Positions 1 to 7,015 of a stretch of 64,000 nucleotides of DNA are shown piece after piece (position 1 is the first letter of the stretch; the number at the start of each line of letters is the position of its first letter). The notes under the pieces are model-generated. The model did no database searches. It was not told the DNA's origin and saw only the letters and a list, made by a program, of their open reading frames with translations. The translations under genes were made by a program, and so were the position numbers. Source of the DNA: an archaeon (GTDB taxonomy: Archaea > Nanobdellota > Nanobdellia > Woesearchaeales > GW2011-AR9); NCBI GenBank assembly GCA_018697095.1, contig JABHSG010000003.1, positions 482,839 through 546,838 on the forward strand, written 5' to 3'.

Positions 1-21
1 AAATCAGAAGGTAAAAAATAA
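1..21 (+). CDS. 3' end of an upstream gene (possibly Rrp4)
   Basis: Frame 1 reads Lys-Ser-Glu-Gly-Lys-Lys-stop and ends directly against the ATG of rrp41. Archaeal rrp41 usually follows rrp4, and Rrp4 proteins often end in a charged tail, so this may be the Rrp4 C-terminus. Only six codons are visible, so the identity rests on gene order alone. Confidence 0.4.
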   Translation, partial: KSEGKK

Positions 22-777
22 ATGGCATATACTAAAAGATTCGACGGACGAAAAAATGATGAACTTCGTCCAATGATAGTAAAAGCTGGAGTTATCAAAA
101 AAGCAGATGGCTCAGCTTATTTTAAAATAGGAAACACTGAATGCTTTGCATCAGTTTATGGGCCACGCGAATTACATCCAAGGTTTTTACAAAACCCTAA
201 AAAAGGAATTATTCGTTGCCACTACAACATGCTTCCATTTTCCGGAACAGGTAGTCGTATTCGTCCAGGAAACAAACGTAGAAGTCAAGAAATTTCTATG
301 GTTATGGAAAAAGCACTTAATCCAGTTGTTGATTTAACTGCTTACCCAAATACAGTTGTAGACATTTATATTGAATTTCCACAAACTGATGCTGGAACAA
401 GATGCGCAGCAATTTCTGCAGCATCTATTGCTCTAGCAGACGCAGGAATTCGCATGAAAGAAATGGTGTCAAGTGTTGCTATGGGCGAAGTTGACGGAAC
501 TGTTGTTGCGGATTTAACTTACGCTGAAGAAGCATTCGATGGAATTGTTTCTGATATCCCAGTTGCTATGGTAAACTCTACTCAAGAGATTACTCTTTTG
601 CAAATGGATGGAGAAATTACTAAAAAAGCTTTAATTGAATCTCTTAATGCAGCAAAAGCAGCAACAGCTAAAATCCATGTTCTGCAAGAAGCAGCACTTA
701 AGGCAAAATACGCAGGTGCAAAGACAAGCGCAAAAGTTGCAAATGCGCAAACTAAACCTGTGGAGGGATCACAATGA
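22..777 (+). CDS. rrp41: Exosome subunit Rrp41 (catalytic RNase PH-type 3'-5' exoribonuclease)
   Basis: Catalytic subunit of the archaeal RNA exosome, which degrades or tails RNA 3'-5' by phosphorolysis in a hexameric ring with Rrp42. At 251 aa it has the usual family length. The N-terminus has the RFDGR signature (residues 6-10), a phosphate-binding region lies around QTDAGTR (121-127), and DLTYAEE (164-170) and SDIPVAM (177-183) contain the acidic active-site residues. The ATG follows a GAAGG Shine-Dalgarno. The stop overlaps the rrp42 start by 4 nt (ATGA), which implies translational coupling. The Ala/Lys-rich C-terminal tail is typical of the family. Confidence 0.96.
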   Translation: MAYTKRFDGRKNDELRPMIVKAGVIKKADGSAYFKIGNTECFASVYGPRELHPRFLQNPKKGIIRCHYNMLPFSGTGSRIRPGNKRRSQEISMVMEKALNPVVDLTAYPNTVVDIYIEFPQTDAGTRCAAISAASIALADAGIRMKEMVSSVAMGEVDGTVVADLTYAEEAFDGIVSDIPVAMVNSTQEITLLQMDGEITKKALIESLNAAKAATAKIHVLQEAALKAKYAGAKTSAKVANAQTKPVEGSQ

Positions 778-1571
778 TAATTAACAAAAAAAGGGTCCAA
801 AAATTAATGGCTGAAGGTAAACGTCTTGATGGCCGTGGCTTAACAGACTACCGTGGACCAATTGAAATTGAAGTTGGTGGCGTAAAAACTGCTGAAGGTT
901 TTGCTAAAGTTCGTATTGGTGAAACTGTTGTAATGGCTGGAGTAAAACTTGGCCTTGAAAAACCATACCCAGATACACCCGAAGATGGTGGAATCATGGT
1001 TAACTGTGAACTAACTCCACTTTCAAGCCCAGAATATGAATCTGGACCACCTGGTATGAAAGCAGTTGAAATCGCAAGAGTAATTGATCGTGGTATTCGC
1101 GAGTCTCACGCAATTGATACAAAAAAACTTTGTATTGAAAAAGGTGAAAAAGCTTGGTTCGTTATGGTAGATATCATCTCAATTAACGATGCTGGGAATA
1201 TGTTTGACGCAGCAGGACTTGCAGTTTTAGCAGCTTTAAACGATACTCGGTTAAGAGACTTTGATCCAGTTACTGGGGTTGTTGACTACAAATCTAAAAC
1301 AGATAATAAATTGCCAATGACTAAGCAAGCAATTCCAATTACTGTTTACAAGTTAGGCGATAAGTTGTTTGTAGATCCAAGCTCTGAAGAAGAACATTGC
1401 TATGACGCAAAACTAATTGTTGGTTCAGATGATAAAGGAATCATCTCAGCACTTCAAAAAGGTGGAGACACTCCAATTAGTGTAGAAGACGTTGAAGCTA
1501 TGGTGGATATTGCTCTTGAAAAATCAGCAATGCTACGAAAGGTATTTAAAAAAGCCTTAAAACTAAAATAG
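774..1571 (+). CDS. rrp42: Exosome subunit Rrp42 (non-catalytic RNase PH fold)
   Basis: Structural partner of Rrp41 in the archaeal exosome ring; it helps bind RNA but lacks the catalytic acid. The 265 aa product has the RNase PH signature RLDGRGLTDYR near residues 17-27, the family block ELTPLSSPEYESGPPG around 83-98, and the IDRGIRES segment. The start overlaps the rrp41 stop. An rpoK homologue follows closely, forming an RNA synthesis and decay operon. Confidence 0.95.
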   Translation: MIINKKRVQKLMAEGKRLDGRGLTDYRGPIEIEVGGVKTAEGFAKVRIGETVVMAGVKLGLEKPYPDTPEDGGIMVNCELTPLSSPEYESGPPGMKAVEIARVIDRGIRESHAIDTKKLCIEKGEKAWFVMVDIISINDAGNMFDAAGLAVLAALNDTRLRDFDPVTGVVDYKSKTDNKLPMTKQAIPITVYKLGDKLFVDPSSEEEHCYDAKLIVGSDDKGIISALQKGGDTPISVEDVEAMVDIALEKSAMLRKVFKKALKLK

Positions 1572-1590
1572 ATCGTAATAGGTAAATACT

Positions 1591-1851
1591 ATGGCAAAAA
1601 AAAATACAAACTCAGTTGACCCAAATAGCTTTAACAAATACGAGAAAGCTCGTATGGTAGGTTCACGTGCATTACAACTAAGCATGGGCGCTCCATTTTT
1701 GCTAAAACTTGGAACTAAAGAATTGGAAGAACTAAATTATAATCCTGTGAAAATTGCATTAGCAGAATTTGATGAAGGCGTTATTCCAATTACTGTAAGA
1801 CGTAGTGAACCCAAAAAAGAAGAAGCAAGTGAAGCTAAACCAGCTGCATAA
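1591..1851 (+). CDS. rpoK: DNA-directed RNA polymerase subunit K (Rpb6/omega homologue)
   Basis: Small RNA polymerase core subunit that stabilises the clamp and largest-subunit assembly. The 86 aa protein shows the Rpb6/omega core: NKYEKARMVGSRALQLSMGA (residues 15-34), followed by NPVKIALAEFDEGVIPI and the conserved basic RR. An acidic/Ala-rich tail follows. It lies 19 nt after rrp42, so it is probably in the same operon. A T-rich stretch follows the stop and may terminate transcription. Confidence 0.94.
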   Translation: MAKKNTNSVDPNSFNKYEKARMVGSRALQLSMGAPFLLKLGTKELEELNYNPVKIALAEFDEGVIPITVRRSEPKKEEASEAKPAA

Positions 1852-1854
1852 GCT

Positions 1855-1880
1855 TATTTTTTTATTTTATTTTTTTTATC
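1855..1880 (+). terminator. T-rich archaeal-type terminator after rpoK
   Basis: A run of T with a few A and C directly follows the rpoK stop. Archaeal RNA polymerase terminates at oligo-T tracts without needing a hairpin. Some transcripts may read through, because the next gene starts within 70 nt. Confidence 0.5.
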
Positions 1881-1917
1881 CTTATTTTAAATTAAAAAAA
1901 TTATTTCTAAAACCAAA

Positions 1918-2265
1918 ATGGAATCAGAAAATACTAACGATCTTTCTTCACAAAAATCATTCTCAAAAGAGTCACCAAATAACTTAGTTACAACAAAAAA
2001 ACTTCTTGCATATTTCAAAATCAGTAAAGAAGCTCTTGATATGGCTCGTGATGCATTTGACCCAGATAGAATTGAAACTGCTAAAGATTTTTTCAACATG
2101 GCGCAGTGTTACTACAGTGATGCAAAACATTTCTACAACGAAAAACACGACATGGTGCTTGCCTTTGCAGCTCTTAATTACGCTCATGGTTGGCTTGATG
2201 CTGGAGCACGTATAGGAATTTTCCAAGTTAAAGATGACAGACTTTTTACAGTAGACTCTGACTAA
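1918..2265 (+). CDS. DUF357 family protein (archaeal helical bundle)
   Basis: A 115 aa archaeal protein of unknown role. After a Ser/Asn-rich head of about 25 residues comes a helical body with the family hallmark DMVLAFAALNYAHGWLDAGA (about residues 78-97), including the NYAHGWLDAG core of DUF357 proteins. The preceding AKDFFNMAQCYYSDAKHF helix is also typical. No membrane segment or catalytic motif is seen. It follows the exosome/rpoK cluster on the same strand. Confidence 0.8.
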   Translation: MESENTNDLSSQKSFSKESPNNLVTTKKLLAYFKISKEALDMARDAFDPDRIETAKDFFNMAQCYYSDAKHFYNEKHDMVLAFAALNYAHGWLDAGARIGIFQVKDDRLFTVDSD

Positions 2266-2331
2266 TTAAATCTCTAATCACTCCTAATTAGGCTATTTCC
2301 ATAATGAAAACAACTCTTTCTACCAACTGTT

Positions 2332-2371
2332 GTCACTTTGCAGTAAAAACGAAAGCAAAAGATTTATAAAG
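2332..2371 (+). promoter_or_regulatory. Promoter of the TrmB-like gene with shared upstream element
   Basis: GTCACT (2332-2337), four bases, then AGTAA (2342-2346); the TATA box TTTATAAAG starts 31 nt after the first G. The same arrangement occurs before four other genes in this window. The inferred transcription start lies near 2392, leaving a leader of about 100 nt. Confidence 0.65.
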
Positions 2372-2399
2372 AACTCTCATTCTTAGACTACTCTTAGCG

Positions 2400-2495
2400 T
2401 TTAAAACAAATCGTTCCTCTATAGCGATTTCACTTGGTGGTGGGAGATGTTAGCGTCAAAGAAATATTTACTTTGGCACTTTTAGGAGGAAAATA
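2400..2495 (+). promoter_or_regulatory. 5' leader of the TrmB-like gene with hairpins and strong SD
   Basis: The leader contains a possible AATCG/CGATT stem (about 2408-2433) and a GTCAAAG/CTTTGGC stem (about 2454-2478). It ends in AGGAGG eight bases before the ATG. It could hold post-transcriptional control, but no known riboswitch class is recognised. Confidence 0.4.
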
Positions 2496-2497
2496 CA

Positions 2498-3274
2498 ATG
2501 ATTGTAAGTCAAGAATTTTTAGGAAAGCTCAAAGACTTTGGGCTAAACTCATACGAAAGCAAACTTTGGGTTGCACTACTTAGCCGTGGAGTATCCACTG
2601 CTGGTGAATTATCAGATATATCAAGCGTACCTCGTTCTCGTACCTATGATGTTCTTGAATCTCTTGAAAAAAAGGGTTTTATTGTAGTTAAAGTTGGAAA
2701 ACCAATTAAATATTTGGCAGTATCTCCAAGCGAAGTTGTTGAACGTGTAAAAAAGCGTGTTCTAAAAGAAGCAGAAGCTAAAAGCAATACTCTAAGTAAA
2801 CTAAAAGACTCTGAAGTTCTAACTGAATTAAATTCTCTTCATACTCAAGGAGTTCAGATGGTTGATCCAACTGACAAATCAGCATCTTTTCGTGGCCGTG
2901 ACAAAGTATACGATCACATGAACATGATGCTTAAAAACGCAAAGCGTTCAGTTCACATTATGACAACTGGAAAAGGTCTTGAGCGAAAGTCATCTTCTTT
3001 AATGAATCAACTAAAAAAAGCAAACAAGCGTGGTGTAAGTGTTACAATTGCTGTTCCTTCTGGAACTTCTAAAAAAGTTATCAAGGAATTTTCAACTGTA
3101 GCAACTGTTAAAGAAAATAAAATGGCAAACGCTCGTTTTATGGCTGTTGACGGTAAAAACATTATGATGATGATGACTGGCGAAGAAGCTCACCCAAGTT
3201 ATGATAGCGCAGTTTGGGTTGAAGCACCTACTTTTGTTAAACATTTTACTGGTATGGTAGAAAACTCCTGGTAA
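2498..3274 (+). CDS. TrmB-family transcriptional regulator
   Basis: A 258 aa archaeal regulator. Residues 11-75 form a TrmB-type winged helix: LKDFGLNSYESKLWVALLSR, then VPRSRTYDVLESLEKKGFI as recognition helix and wing. A coiled linker (about 82-105) leads to a C-terminal effector-type domain (about 125-258) resembling the TrmB/phospholipase-D-like fold. No sugar-binding signature is obvious, so the ligand is unknown. The ATG has an AGGAGG site. The promoter carries the palindromic element also found at four other promoters here, which is compatible with autoregulation (inference). Confidence 0.85.
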   Translation: MIVSQEFLGKLKDFGLNSYESKLWVALLSRGVSTAGELSDISSVPRSRTYDVLESLEKKGFIVVKVGKPIKYLAVSPSEVVERVKKRVLKEAEAKSNTLSKLKDSEVLTELNSLHTQGVQMVDPTDKSASFRGRDKVYDHMNMMLKNAKRSVHIMTTGKGLERKSSSLMNQLKKANKRGVSVTIAVPSGTSKKVIKEFSTVATVKENKMANARFMAVDGKNIMMMMTGEEAHPSYDSAVWVEAPTFVKHFTGMVENSW

Positions 3275-3294
3275 TATTTTTACCATTAACAAAA

Positions 3295-3666
3295 ATGGAT
3301 GAAGATGCACAAGTTGGGGATGTTTTAAGATTCCATAATCCTCTAAATACTCCACCTACTACTCAACATTATCTTGTTCTTGCAACACCTAGTGATCTTG
3401 AAGATACTAGGCGAAGTGGGAGATATGCAGTTCTTGAATTAATGGTTGGCTCTATTTCTCATGATGATTCCTTGAATGGCACTTTTTATATGAATGAAAA
3501 ACCAAGTTTTCCTCAAGATAGTGTGTTTAGAGATTCAAGATATTCCTTAGTGGATAATATTGAAGGAATAGGTCCATATCCTAATAATTTAGACTCCCTT
3601 GGAACATTAATCCATGATCATCCTGGCCTTGATAGATATACTGCTGTAACTCATAGAAGACTTTAA
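3295..3666 (+). CDS. Hypothetical protein, 123 aa
   Basis: Soluble, acidic protein with no family I recognise. It starts 20 nt after the TrmB-like gene and is probably cotranscribed. The middle has DDSLNGTFYMNEKP, and the C-terminus carries a His-rich stretch (LIHDHPGLDRYTAVTHRR). No signal peptide or membrane helix is seen. Codon use matches the neighbours, which supports a real gene. Confidence 0.6.
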   Translation: MDEDAQVGDVLRFHNPLNTPPTTQHYLVLATPSDLEDTRRSGRYAVLELMVGSISHDDSLNGTFYMNEKPSFPQDSVFRDSRYSLVDNIEGIGPYPNNLDSLGTLIHDHPGLDRYTAVTHRRL

Positions 3667-3746
3667 TATTTTTTCAAACTACTGCTTTCACCATTCTCAA
3701 AGCAACATTTATAACCAAATTCTCTTTATTTCTTAATTGAACTTAC

Positions 3747-4097
3747 ATGGCAGACACTTTCAAACAAGTAATCTTAGTACGGCAAGACCTTAAACTTCCT
3801 AAAGGTAAAGCCTGCGCCCAGGCAGCTCACGCATCTGTAGAAGCTGTTCTTAGGTCCAACTCTCAGATAATAGCAGATTGGCGTCATGAAGGCATGGCTA
3901 AAGTAGTTCTAAAAGTAGAAAACGAAAAAGAATTAATCAAATTTTTTCAACTAGCTAAAGATGAAGGTATTGCGGCATCTCTAATCACTGACGCAGGCAG
4001 AACAGTCATCAGTCCTGGAACCAAAACTTGTGTTGGTATCGGTCCAGATAAAGTAGAAACAATTGACTTACTGACAAAAGAACTCAAACTTCTTTAA
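3747..4097 (+). CDS. pth2: Peptidyl-tRNA hydrolase, type 2 (Pth2)
   Basis: Hydrolyses the ester bond of stalled peptidyl-tRNA to recycle tRNA. The 116 aa protein has the full Pth2 fold: QVILVRQDLKLPKGKACAQA near the N-terminus with the conserved Lys and Gln, AAHASVEAV with the active-site His, KVVLKVENEKEL, and the C-terminal TCVGIGPD loop. Length and motifs match archaeal and eukaryotic Pth2. A TATA box (TTTATAAC) lies about 37 nt upstream of the ATG. Confidence 0.95.
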   Translation: MADTFKQVILVRQDLKLPKGKACAQAAHASVEAVLRSNSQIIADWRHEGMAKVVLKVENEKELIKFFQLAKDEGIAASLITDAGRTVISPGTKTCVGIGPDKVETIDLLTKELKLL

Positions 4098-4144
4098 ACA
4101 CAAAAATAAATTAAAAAAAATAATAGTAATAAAAAATAACTCTT

Positions 4145-6040
4145 TTATCTAAGTCTAATTGTTTCCAAGTTCTTAGGCACTATTGTTTCTATTCGAAACT
4201 GTTTGTGAATTGAAGAAGCTAAATCAAGACATCTACTTGCTTCTCCGTGCTGCACAATAACCTTACGTGGTGTTGGGTTACAACGTTTAATGTAATTCAT
4301 TAGTTGCCGCCTATCTGAATGGTTAGTGATTTCAATTTTGTGTACCTGCATAAGTATCTTCAAAATTTTCATTTTCCCACCCTCAGGCATTGGGATTTCT
4401 GTATTTCCTTCACGAATTCGATGTCCCATACTTCCTTTTGGTTGATAACAACTAAAAATCAAACTATTATTTTTCCCATCAGCAAGGTGCTTTAGGTATT
4501 CAACTGATGGGCCACCAGTAAGCATCCCAGAAGTTGCTAAAATCAAACATGGTTCGTCAGATAAAATAATCTCTTTACGTTCTTTGTTTGATCCAACTTT
4601 CACAAAAATATCTGATAAGAACGGGTTGTTCTCTTTATGGAAAATTCTATCGCGTATATTACGGTTCAAAAATTCAGGGTATGCTGTGTGAATTGCAGTA
4701 ATGTCCCAAAGCATTCCATCGATATAAACTTTACAAGTTGGAATTTTTCCACTTTTCATCAGTTGTTCAATAATTACCATCACTTCTTGAGCTCGACCTG
4801 AACCAAGTACTGGCATTAGTACCTTTCCACCTCGCTCAAAAGTTTCTTTGATAATTTTCTCAGTGTAATCATTAGCATCTTTTTCTGCCATAACATTACT
4901 GCGCCCACCATATGTTGACTCGACAATTACTGTTTCAGCTCGTGCAAACTGGGAGTGTGTTGGTTCCAAAACATTAGTTCGCCCATATTTCATATCAGCT
5001 GTGTATACTAAGTTGTGTAATCCATTTCCAATATTCAAATGCGTAACTGAACTACCAAGGATATGTCCAGAATTAAAAAATGTTAAACGCACATCTGGTG
5101 TGATGTCAGTTACTTTGTCCCATGGAATTGTAATACAATGAAGTACAAAGTTTTTTACATCTTCACTGGTATAAATTGGATCTCTTCCATCATTACGTTG
5201 GATTTTAATCATATCTAATTGCAAAAGTGCCGAAACATCACGTGTTGGCGCAGTACAATATACTGGTCCTCGGTATCCATATTTGTACAAGTAAGGTACA
5301 AGTCCACTGTGGTCCAAATGTGAATGTGATAAAATTACAGCATCAATTTCACTGATGTTAAATTCTGGGGCATCTAAGTATGGGTAACTGTTTGGCCCTC
5401 CATCTTCTTGCCCAGGGTCAATTCCACAATCCATTACAACTCTACTTTCAGGAGTTTGCAAAAATAAACATGATCTTCCTACTTGTCGTCCTGCTCCTAA
5501 AAAAGTAAGTCTGATCCATTCTTGTTTTTTAGCGCGAAGCCATCCGTCATATACACGGTGTCCAGTTTTAGCCAAAAATTTTTTACGATAATCTGCATTT
5601 TCATAAAGTACTGCTCTAACGCTTTCAATTAGTTTACATCTAATTGGAGGGAGCCTTTTTACAACAGGAATCCAAAGAGTTTTCTCCTTAATCTTTTTGA
5701 GAACGTCTCCTCCTTTGCCAATTATTACACCTGGCTTTTCCGCGTGAACAATTACAACGGATCTTGGAGGGTCAAAAATTAAATCTTGTATTCCTGCTTC
5801 TTTTGGAACAAGTTTTTTAATCGCAAGTTCAGCATCTTCACGCTTCATGCAAGTACTTGGGTCTGGGCGAAGTTCAATTCGCTTTTTGAATTCACGAACG
5901 AGTTCGCGTATTTTATTCATCTCATTGAAGAAGAATTCTTTATCTTTAGTATATAGCACAATATTAGCTGCTTCAAATGTTGCTTCTGAGATGCTTCCTT
6001 TTGGTAATTTTTCTAGAATTTCTTTTAATATATCTGCCAT
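4145..6040 (-). CDS. aCPSF1: KH-domain beta-CASP ribonuclease (archaeal transcription termination/3'-end factor)
   Basis: Archaeal CPSF73-like endo/exoribonuclease; orthologues act as the general termination factor that cleaves RNA at U-rich 3' ends. The 631 aa protein has the family order: N-terminal KH domains (about 1-145, with an IIGKGG loop at 106-111), a metallo-beta-lactamase core with HSHLDHSG (239-246) as zinc ligands, further His/Asp motifs (GHILGSS, YTADMKYG), a beta-CASP insert and a C-terminal NHSDRRQL. All zinc ligands I can check look intact. T-rich tracts after many genes in this window fit such a system. Confidence 0.95.
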   Translation of the reverse strand: MADILKEILEKLPKGSISEATFEAANIVLYTKDKEFFFNEMNKIRELVREFKKRIELRPDPSTCMKREDAELAIKKLVPKEAGIQDLIFDPPRSVVIVHAEKPGVIIGKGGDVLKKIKEKTLWIPVVKRLPPIRCKLIESVRAVLYENADYRKKFLAKTGHRVYDGWLRAKKQEWIRLTFLGAGRQVGRSCLFLQTPESRVVMDCGIDPGQEDGGPNSYPYLDAPEFNISEIDAVILSHSHLDHSGLVPYLYKYGYRGPVYCTAPTRDVSALLQLDMIKIQRNDGRDPIYTSEDVKNFVLHCITIPWDKVTDITPDVRLTFFNSGHILGSSVTHLNIGNGLHNLVYTADMKYGRTNVLEPTHSQFARAETVIVESTYGGRSNVMAEKDANDYTEKIIKETFERGGKVLMPVLGSGRAQEVMVIIEQLMKSGKIPTCKVYIDGMLWDITAIHTAYPEFLNRNIRDRIFHKENNPFLSDIFVKVGSNKERKEIILSDEPCLILATSGMLTGGPSVEYLKHLADGKNNSLIFSCYQPKGSMGHRIREGNTEIPMPEGGKMKILKILMQVHKIEITNHSDRRQLMNYIKRCNPTPRKVIVQHGEASRCLDLASSIHKQFRIETIVPKNLETIRLR

Positions 6041-6162
6041 TTTTTATATTTCATTTACCTTAATTTTTTTTAGAACTATGTTCTTAGTTTCATTTAGTGT
6101 TTTCGAATATCAATACGATTTATAATAATTAAAAATAATAAAAAAAAGCAAAAGAACTTTAT

Positions 6163-6795
6163 TTACAAACTATAATTTAGTTCTCTAACTTCTACTTTTT
6201 CTGCCATTTTTCCAGGCTTAACAACTGCGATTTCAATCCCATTTCCAGATGCACTATCTCGCTGAAGTGCCGCGTTTACACATTTGGTAGCTAGATCAAT
6301 TCCTTCAGCAACACTCATGCCTTCCTTGTATTGTGTTTCTAGTACTCCATATGCAAATACTGATCCACTTCCAGATGAAACATAATCAGGTACTTTTGTA
6401 ACTGATCCGTCAGGGAATAAATCGTAAAGGTAAGTTCCACTATTATCTTGTGCACCAAGTAAAAAGTGTGCAACTGCTGGAATCATACTCATCCGTCTAA
6501 TACTGCTATAAAGTAATCCACCTAGTAAGTTTGCACCTTCTTTTGCAGTAACTCCTTTGCGGGTTCGAATCTCTTTAAGTTTTAATTCGGCTTTAATTAA
6601 TTTGATTAAAAGTTGCGCTTCTGAAACTGACCCTGCAATAGTACATGCAAAATTATCTCCAAGTAAATGTACTTTTTCGGCACGTTTATCAACAATCATG
6701 CTTCCTGCTGTTGCTCGTCTATCTGCTGCTAATACAATTCCATCTTTACACACAATTCCAACTGTTGTAGTTCCTGTTTTAAGCATTGTTTCCAT
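6163..6795 (-). CDS. psmB: 20S proteasome beta subunit
   Basis: N-terminal nucleophile protease subunit of the proteasome inner rings. The precursor is 210 aa. A short propeptide (METMLKTG) precedes the conserved TTTVGI, so Thr-9 should become the catalytic N-terminus after self-cleavage. Downstream come LAADRRATAG with the key Asp/Lys environment (about 23-32), the GSGS loop with VFAYGVLE, and RDSASGNGIE near the end. It is transcribed from the same strand as aCPSF1, with about 120 nt between them. Confidence 0.95.
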   Translation of the reverse strand: METMLKTGTTTVGIVCKDGIVLAADRRATAGSMIVDKRAEKVHLLGDNFACTIAGSVSEAQLLIKLIKAELKLKEIRTRKGVTAKEGANLLGGLLYSSIRRMSMIPAVAHFLLGAQDNSGTYLYDLFPDGSVTKVPDYVSSGSGSVFAYGVLETQYKEGMSVAEGIDLATKCVNAALQRDSASGNGIEIAVVKPGKMAEKVEVRELNYSL

Positions 6796-6825
6796 AATTC
6801 ATAACACCATTTATTTTTTATCTTG

Positions 6826-6841
6826 TTAATTTTAAAATTAA
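6826..6841. repeat. 16-bp AT-only palindrome between psmB and polB
   Basis: TTAATTTTAAAATTAA is a perfect palindrome in the divergent intergenic region. It may simply be a promoter AT tract; an operator role is possible but unsupported. Confidence 0.3.
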
Positions 6842-6982
6842 GGCAAATAACCACTAATTAACATCATCTCCAAGCAATCAATATTCAATACTTGGAAAAG
6901 AAATCTTACGCCCCAATAGTTCTCTCAAACCCGTTTTCTTATTTAAACCTTACGCTAACTCTCAGAACAAAAGCCTAACTAA

Positions 6983-6993
6983 ATATTTATATA
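6983..6993 (+). promoter_or_regulatory. TATA box of polB
   Basis: ATATTTATATAG lies about 30 nt upstream of the polB ATG with no Shine-Dalgarno between, consistent with a leaderless or near-leaderless transcript. Confidence 0.55.
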
Positions 6994-7015
6994 GCGTTAT
7001 TCTTATGACTAACTA

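Noticed and set aside
1805-1987. 60-codon frame starting in the end of rpoK
   Set aside because: Its protein is low-complexity Lys/Phe/Leu from an AT-rich terminator and overlaps the DUF357 gene.
3160-3180. ATGATGATGATGACTGG as a C/D-box RNA signal
   Set aside because: It encodes a Met run inside the TrmB-like regulator, and no paired C'/D' boxes with proper spacing follow.
6560-6573. GGGTTCGAATC resembling a tRNA T-loop
   Set aside because: It lies inside the proteasome beta gene, and no acceptor or anticodon stem can be built around it.
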